Origin: Flavobacteriales bacterium
Lineage (GTDB): Bacteria > Bacteroidota > Bacteroidia > CAIKAF01
Assembly: GCA_018401695.1 (NCBI GenBank)
Contig: JAGYKD010000002.1
Location: 302,636 to 366,635 of the forward strand
Direction of reading: 5' to 3'
DNA length: 64,000 nucleotides
Part shown: piece after piece, positions 61,601-64,000 of the stretch
Numbering within the stretch: the first letter of the stretch is position 1
Layout of the letters: each line of letters starts with the position of its first letter
Made by a program: the position numbers and the translations under genes
The notes under the pieces: model-generated
Told to the model about the DNA's origin: nothing
Seen by the model: the letters and a program-made list of their open reading frames with translations, nothing else
Database searches by the model: none

Positions 61601-61783
61601 TCTAACTCCATAAATGGACGTGGGACTGCTGGCACCCGAAGTAGGAAACTTGCGAATCAAGTGCTTTTCATTAAATCAGGAGAAGATAGCGGTGTTTTTG
61701 ATGTTGAACCTGCACCTGATAGAGAAATAGGAACCTCAGAAAGCCCAAGGGTTTTTAAGGTGATTCAAAATGAAGATGAATGA
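52643..61783 (+). CDS. Giant Rhs/YD-repeat protein with exchangeable C-terminal toxin-like module
   Basis: A 3046-residue exported protein (signal MKPHVRLILLCFALVHGLVHGQG). Order: a beta-rich N-terminal region; a conserved block around residues 495-550 (FYGKPQQEQLDMLFGT, DANGQVSVSYMDMAGRVVA); a long cysteine-containing region (about 620-2060); YD repeats from about 2085 (YRYNSLDQPILQRSPDGG, WYDELGRLVFSQNG); and the Rhs core ending at FNGMERDDEWQG ... DPMFSEYPFLNPFQFAGNSP (about 2750-2812). The last 234 residues are unrelated to the core, AT-rich in DNA, and carry H2956-E2957-H2961 (GHEAISHGYL) and a CIQC pair. Rhs cores form cages around such C-terminal toxins. The toxin activity is not identified: HExxxH is not the standard HExxH. 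Confidence 0.85.
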   Translation: MKPHVRLILLCFALVHGLVHGQGVPTTRLWVYDLDSATTALVQDPQIGSLPSTTFHDRQTMGLVTVGLDPQVNWCYSQYVSYEVDVDVDYKTWDANLSTLVSHTVQKTFEIDFAPYNHSNYVQEENFFIPGAYEIEIDITSVTARDSLGTVLTFNSDWDDYPGDLYFQAQVDVERFGDFDPNTAPSGLNFLYSSNLDQIQIRWAAPTNGETHFDVEWTWVDAHDSSSANPNTMLPHNQVYANFSMNSTRVRVPSSVTKIVLPNVFDRGYLVARVRGVGRNPSDLEHEVVSTWTFNQNYNSPSLLSTIPSNAKFTISGHEPDKNWMLQISYAEDGKNKHVVSYADGSSRVRQQVTYLSTQQEAVVGQTIYDHQGRPGVTILPAPAGHPRIKYYEDFNVSAASQAPYSRVDFDLDSLSGGNCVPNPIGLDDTSGASHYYSTSNTNLGGIQGYVPDAYDFPMSVVQYTPDNTGRIRRQGGVGPDHQAGSGHETRYFYGKPQQEQLDMLFGTDVGYASHYKKQMVIDANGQVSVSYMDMAGRVVATSLAGQEPSNLIALRDSADTQDLPDAEKVVVVSDLLNKSPNYPQGKENHLSQDLKRLEVISSLLVAAPQTYTFDYELIGLDFLDSCLQDLCMDCVYDVSISIKDDCGNEQLDNGAISVRLGGGADTACNATDTFQVQQFTATLDVGSYTIEKVVSLNDSVLDIYAKMYLERDTCLLTVDDFFEMPDTTGCDITCDVCESTFASMGSRSTYIQNRIQELIDDSVAIDDTTFFEQQYGRYWDDYKSNCDQVCNDPGADLCESGYKMMLADMSPGGQYAEFDEDVNGNVVTTGYLLSILRPINLLKPRLNSQISGIAVSGSLILASWRNPRYLDASGNWVSEYRNDIGERVKIYLNEVTPNSYTPAVQSGATIHQDPNTLQSWIYPEDLAHVEDFIANWDPEFAKSLVVYHPEYLHYEWCRANTYDRDTLNGDSINTWQLAGKLRSMTLQQAKDILGCNLDPRDVDPFYTYQSSTTLTMPFNATTVGSLIDGKMIKTAKMNTNEALNAWELSYGTEELGPLLQMSPFPNIFQTLYPDGCIQDLATFPPCTTSNCSLVLNENGWQSIVGYYMSAQQQAVQFGMLTHALAKGVSNQCIGNTNYVPQSFTFSNNPCSDFYFPLYYTKTPRFPTVDHYADMLGLENDPFDEDELKAKADQQYFNEYGVCPKGRDVEQMIAQLIQKSKLNQSNVRLTLGPFLGSGLFTDLLSSNDTMWNPQFSGNNRYLLWDMNRSNDFSLKLPPGAPSWANFTNLTFVYGIHDIVQVGGQATFKLHGQFSNGSNQTSVVLEGSIYMTLTGCESSFEAVCAMTDEALELKNLMAVLKAGGRLFSTTAVNLTQVEAQMIAGAIGPKLGGSGTFSWRYDDTTTPEEFRLIHNPSGKGYRIELSGGWGSFNPAAAFHFLRFSSPNSTTSTPQVGGDIVWEVIQPNPAVPPLILNSTQASHSINLITSKIGSGHSSLTLTDCDFLESLECSDQDVDNWEALKSAAQLLITNGGGGSGPDSTTSCFSSMTWLSDGSTVSSFSSLQYLSIEPDFASSPNGGHHTDWFFLRVKRPGNITDTIHGKYCKKFRLCEDCESCTEAEDLVLNFYLPASEEYTTGVFYNFDMPGDDCIDIQPQYFTLPDTMTEVQAATYLATLVNNNNGNITANAQGNLLRLTIPTSALGADCPCDENLPVTFSGNEAAYVSAVIRCCEEPEACVPTDSLELAFYMPFNYGQWQSGDSLYFDEFLDGWCSDYTLPKYVAPTINNSMDYDNWLSSIVADINANHPPFEASYQSNHIYLYLPTQFLNSTCACGDGQTDQVYIFRDRSGMENPVRNASIYCCKEAPSGCTLSLQNAQEDYETDLIGQQAWYDSQMSIWYNNCQDSITDSCSNALAAIDSIHLSEVTRIEHYWDSVITALSAGCGLWEADDTLQWGSPCDAVLEPFPEYPLTDDCVEHLLNVAWHNAKVAWEAYRDSVEQAFRRGYTAHCMQALEKFDMEYEDQEYHFTLYYYDQAGSLVKTVPPLAVKRLDTADLATVRARRDSGGVNTLRPWHHVPGTSFYQLATDYRYNSLDQPILQRSPDGGTTAFWYDELGRLVFSQNGRQQPNNQYSFTDYDALGRITKVGQFVNPSTLTQAIAGLSSSRSSWLFWATQYREITSTYYDVTPSFSSHSQTELRNRVAAITFEQADDGNAATYDAASFYGYDMHGNVNVLWQYNQDLEDLGSGQGTRVLHYYYDLVSGNVRSVAYNPNGRDRYFHRYRYDADNRITRVETWEGADWSQMGWSFNQWTATENPLESIEVWPWEEDAAYAYYDHGPLARTELGDLKVQGMDYLYTIHGWIKGINSNSLDVDRDPGRDGKDTVGNANRLVGADALSYSLHYYGGDYAPINGTSSYNATYHVSGYGGSLVDLWNGNIAGMVTTLQDIQTHAAQPQGAQYRYDQLNRIKEMQVWQDMDVINNQWQSSSALGDYRTSYRYDANGNILNLNRNGHNSVNLAMDSLSYHYISGTNRLAYVDDAVAAGNYSVDIDDQAVGNYAYDATGNLIKDVAEEIDSIVWTAYGKVLKVVRSSVSSKPDLHFAYGPDGNRLSKKAVYGNDSTVWTFYVRDAQGNTMATYKHKESSGVLHLTDHVLYGSSRLGSHERKHVELLGAGSSPITARAGIYGLERGDKRYALSNHLGNVLAVVSDRRAKASCADTLVRGYWADIMSTTDYYPFGMGMVERGADGGDRYGFNGMERDDEWQGAGNAYDFGARMYDGRLGRFLGVDPMFSEYPFLNPFQFAGNSPINKKDVGGEYIFIVNENPEQLLRALHWFFQTDEGKETMAYFLNNPDDHLYLTTADYLLTDYGHGGQTIPCIQCNGASGSFDQNLQSIESTISLGDDDAQHRTEQMKRLFKGISFLKDKTTTLVAIDLEMFESTDPKTDSHIAIQNVVKALGHEAISHGYLVLTEFYKTTKKLSPEEQHEEFGSNSINGRGTAGTRSRKLANQVLFIKSGEDSGVFDVEPAPDREIGTSESPRVFKVIQNEDE

Positions 61784-62442
61784 GGACCAATTTTTTATTC
61801 CTTTTTACGATTTTAATAGGCTTTGTAAAATCACAGAATGTTCAGACTTATAAAAAGTCATGTGATAACCTTGTTGAGATAAAAGGTGTTGAGTACGTCA
61901 TCCTTAAGTGGGATACATTAAGGAGTAAATATCTAGAAGGTGAAAAAGCTGTTTTGCTTGAGGTTTACACATTTGATCCAAAGCAAGATGAAAGTCCTAG
62001 AAGATATGTAAGTGATTGGATAATTAAAAAAAAGTTTGGCTGGTACTATGTTCCTAGATACCAAGAGGAAAAGCCTTTGCTGTACTATGAGTACATGGGC
62101 ATTAACTCCCAAACACCTCAACCATTTCTAAGAGAACCTCCCTTTACAAGCGGTTTCAAGAATAAATACTTGATAGACCATGTTTTTTTCTTCAATGGTG
62201 CTTGGTTAGTTGAGGGGTACTTAAGTAAAAAAGTTGCGGACAGTAGTGTTATTGTGATTTTCAATTTTTCTTCATTAGGTGTTCTTGACAGCCCAATTTA
62301 CTATCCGCCATGTAGACTTTGCATAAGAAGTATAAGATATAAAAAGGATTTTGGAATTATTAGTTTTAAGGCAAATACAAGAGATTGTGGGTACTTTGTT
62401 TTGGATGAGAAAAACAGTTACAATTGGAAACTTGAAAACTAA
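61780..62442 (+). CDS. Putative cognate immunity protein with a signal peptide
   Basis: A 220-residue protein whose ATG overlaps the Rhs stop (ATGA), the classic place for an immunity gene. It begins with a clear signal peptide (MRTNFLFLFTILIGFVKSQ), so the mature protein would be periplasmic or surface-exposed. The sequence is AT-rich like the toxin module before it and unlike the rest of the operon, which supports toxin and immunity moving as one cassette. No known fold is evident; cysteines are in KSCDNL, PPCRLCIRS and TRDCGYF. A periplasmic location would imply a toxin that acts in the envelope. Confidence 0.65.
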   Translation: MRTNFLFLFTILIGFVKSQNVQTYKKSCDNLVEIKGVEYVILKWDTLRSKYLEGEKAVLLEVYTFDPKQDESPRRYVSDWIIKKKFGWYYVPRYQEEKPLLYYEYMGINSQTPQPFLREPPFTSGFKNKYLIDHVFFFNGAWLVEGYLSKKVADSSVIVIFNFSSLGVLDSPIYYPPCRLCIRSIRYKKDFGIISFKANTRDCGYFVLDEKNSYNWKLEN

Positions 62443-62450
62443 TTATAGCC

Positions 62451-62493
62451 GGGCGGCATCGACAGCTTTCTAGGGCGGCACCCACAGCTTTCT
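62451..62493. repeat. Two tandem copies of a 22-nt unit (GGGCGGCA..CACAGCTTTCT)
   Basis: GGGCGGCATCGACAGCTTTCT (62451) and GGGCGGCACCCACAGCTTTCT (62473) lie in tandem with a 22-nt period and two to three differences, directly after the immunity gene. The second unit merges into repeat B. Confidence 0.7.
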
Positions 62494-62537
62494 CAGAAAA
62501 GGCCTACGAATTTTCGTAAGGGCTTGTGGGTGTTGGT
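62487..62537 (+). repeat. Repeat unit B (51 nt), paired with 40118-40168
   Basis: Aligned without gaps to the repeat after psd, with about eight mismatches; contains CTACGAATTTTCGTAAGGGC, whose ACGAA/TTCGT arms can pair. Same orientation as the left copy. Confidence 0.6.
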
Positions 62538-62744
62538 TTGGGGCGTGGAGCAGACCATATACAGAGTAAGTTTGAGAGTGATAGCGGAGGGTGATTTTTC
62601 CTGCATTTTCCAAGCCTATATGAGTATCTATATTTTGAAGATCTGGGAGCCCCCGCCCCGTGAACAAGTTACGGAATCCCACACGGGGAGTCGTGAATTA
62701 AACGTTTATAAACGGATAGTCTTGAGATTTTTCTAACTTGAGGT

Positions 62745-64000
62745 ATGCAATCGCCCAACCGCACCAAAAACACCGCAGCATCCAGCGGAATTTGCTTTTC
62801 AAGGGAAGACAAGGCGGTGGCGTGGCTTGGGCCCGCAGCATACTGGAGGTATGTGAGGAGTCCAAGGCGAGGCACCAACGCAGTATTGCCGCCAGAAAAC
62901 AAATTTCGCCCTTTGGGGAGCCATGAACGGAAACATGTCGAACTGTTGGGCGCAGGTTTCTCGCCGATAACGGCCCGTGCCGGGATTTATGGCCTGGAGC
63001 GTGGGGACAAGCGGTATGAGTTGAGCAATCATTTGGGGAATGTGTTGGCGGTGGTGAGCGATCGTCGGGCGAAGGCGTCTTGTGCGGATACGCTGGTGCG
63101 TGGGTATTGGGCGGATGTGTTGAGTACGAGTGATTATTATCCTTTTGGGATGGGGATGGTTGAGCGGGGGGATGATGGGGGGTATCGGTATGGGTTTAAT
63201 GGCAAAGAGAAAGATGGCGAAGGCATGGGCGGCGGCGGCTCAACCTATGATTATGGGTTTAGGATTTATAACCCTGGGTTGGGTAAGTTTTTGAGTGTGG
63301 ATCCGTTGACTACAAGTTTTCCATACCTAACCCCTTTCCAGTTTAGTTCAAATTCTCCTATTTCATCTGTTGACTTAGATGGTTTGGAGACGCTAAACTA
63401 CAGAAAGCTTCAATTGGATAAACAGAAGGGGAAGGTACTCGTAGAAATATACATAAGACCATACTCTAAAATTAATGATAACAATTACAAATGGTTGGTC
63501 ATAGATGTCACAAATCAAGACAAGGGTGAATACATTGAGCTAATTCAATTCCCATATGCTGAATTAAATGAAATTTTCAGATTACCTCATAATCAACATA
63601 CCATAAATGCAAGAGATGTTTTTTCTAACTCATATTTATTGAATGAAAAAACAGAGTTTTATTCTTTTGTTCTACTGTTGAGTGATTTGGCAAATGTAGA
63701 TGTAGTAATCAAGGAGTATACAGCAAATAATATTTACAATGAAGATGACCCAAATAATCCAGGAGCTGCATTCAGGCGAATTGTTTTATGGGTTTCAGAT
63801 GATGCTGCACTTCCTCCTCCGCCTCCTGTAGTTGGACAGTCTTATAATATTTCACCCAAAAGAGGTAGGTTAGATGACCCCGGCAATAAGAATGAAATAA
63901 TGACACAAGTTGATGACTTAATTGCGCAAACCACGAATTCCATGAGGAAAGATTTCAATATTGATAGTCAACAAATAACACATGTTAACTTGGATATTGA
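62745..64000 (+). CDS. Orphan Rhs core tip with a second C-terminal module (runs off the window)
   Basis: An open frame from an ATG at 62745 to the window end, at least 418 codons. From 62916 it copies the Rhs core of the main protein (compare 60616 onward): SHERKHVELLGAGFSPITARAGIYGLERGDKRYE, then YYPFGMGMVERG and YGFNGKEKD, ending at DPLTTSFPYLTPFQF and SPISSVDLDGLE. After that the sequence is new and AT-rich (LNYRKLQLDKQKGKVLVEIYIRP), a different C-terminal module cut by the window. The first 57 codons are not Rhs core, there is no signal peptide, and the 2650-residue N-terminus is missing. This is the pattern of an orphan rhs-CT cassette, a silent store for exchange with the main gene; translation from 62745 is doubtful. 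Confidence 0.7.
   Translation, partial: MQSPNRTKNTAASSGICFSREDKAVAWLGPAAYWRYVRSPRRGTNAVLPPENKFRPLGSHERKHVELLGAGFSPITARAGIYGLERGDKRYELSNHLGNVLAVVSDRRAKASCADTLVRGYWADVLSTSDYYPFGMGMVERGDDGGYRYGFNGKEKDGEGMGGGGSTYDYGFRIYNPGLGKFLSVDPLTTSFPYLTPFQFSSNSPISSVDLDGLETLNYRKLQLDKQKGKVLVEIYIRPYSKINDNNYKWLVIDVTNQDKGEYIELIQFPYAELNEIFRLPHNQHTINARDVFSNSYLLNEKTEFYSFVLLLSDLANVDVVIKEYTANNIYNEDDPNNPGAAFRRIVLWVSDDAALPPPPPVVGQSYNISPKRGRLDDPGNKNEIMTQVDDLIAQTTNSMRKDFNIDSQQITHVNLDI

Larger units (their letters stand above)
62443..62744. other. Non-coding spacer between immunity gene and orphan Rhs tip
   Basis: It contains a 22-nt tandem repeat (62451-62493), repeat unit B (62487-62537) matching 40118-40168, and AT-rich sequence. 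No credible gene is seen in this 302-nt stretch. Confidence 0.6.

Noticed and set aside
40976-62442. Type VI secretion effector locus
   Set aside because: No VgrG, PAAR, Hcp or baseplate gene is present, and both giant proteins have their own export signals.

Overview
The window is chromosomal DNA of a Bacteroidota bacterium. Evidence: -7 boxes of the Bacteroidota type (TAnnTTTG) lie a few bases upstream of many genes, Shine-Dalgarno sequences are weak, and several gene families are typical of the phylum (DUF4197 and DUF4920 lipoproteins, a fused alpha/beta 2-oxoacid dehydrogenase E1, stand-alone MnmD, and giant Rhs-type secreted proteins with TSGPxQPE / VDPFSGDF starts). I cannot fix the genus; a marine or aquatic flavobacterium-like or sphingobacterium-like lineage is a guess.

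Positions 1-40 kb are mostly housekeeping. From the left: rny (5' end only), zapA and a ZapB-like coiled coil; an M23 peptidase and a metallo-beta-lactamase-fold hydrolase; a CrtI/RetSat-like oxidoreductase divergent from a fatty acid desaturase; a five-gene minus-strand operon with an oligopeptide-binding lipoprotein, two Opp-type permeases, a penicillin-acylase-type Ntn hydrolase and a small membrane protein, without ATPase genes; a DUF4197 lipoprotein; branched-chain E1, murQ and an unknown gene in a coupled plus-strand operon; a Nudix/DUF4920 pair; a TPR / PD40 / mnmD operon; a YiiX-like papain-fold hydrolase; a small lipoprotein; the operon tpiA - prmA - 1479-aa secreted beta-rich protein - plsY; an aldo/keto reductase - thioesterase - small membrane protein operon; hisS - hutH - NTR-like protein; rhomboid - phhB; an MFS permease; and psd.

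Positions 40-64 kb are accessory. After an 883-nt non-coding stretch with a small inverted-repeat element and direct repeats comes one tightly coupled plus-strand operon: a coiled-coil/outer-membrane-barrel-like protein, a secreted protein sharing its N-terminal domain, a small lipoprotein, a 2201-aa Rhs-partner protein, a LolA-like protein, a 3046-aa Rhs protein with an exchangeable, AT-rich C-terminal toxin-like module, and a signal-peptide-bearing putative immunity protein. An orphan Rhs tip with a different C-terminal module follows and runs off the window. I read this as a candidate self-contained polymorphic toxin secretion and assembly system, and it is the strongest candidate for something undescribed here.

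The other notable signal is a set of GC-rich structured intergenic elements. Two copies (18183-18329 and 31341-31480) share short conserved blocks and the same nested helices with compensatory base changes. A second type lies at 19294-19443 and a possible relative at 31140-31285.
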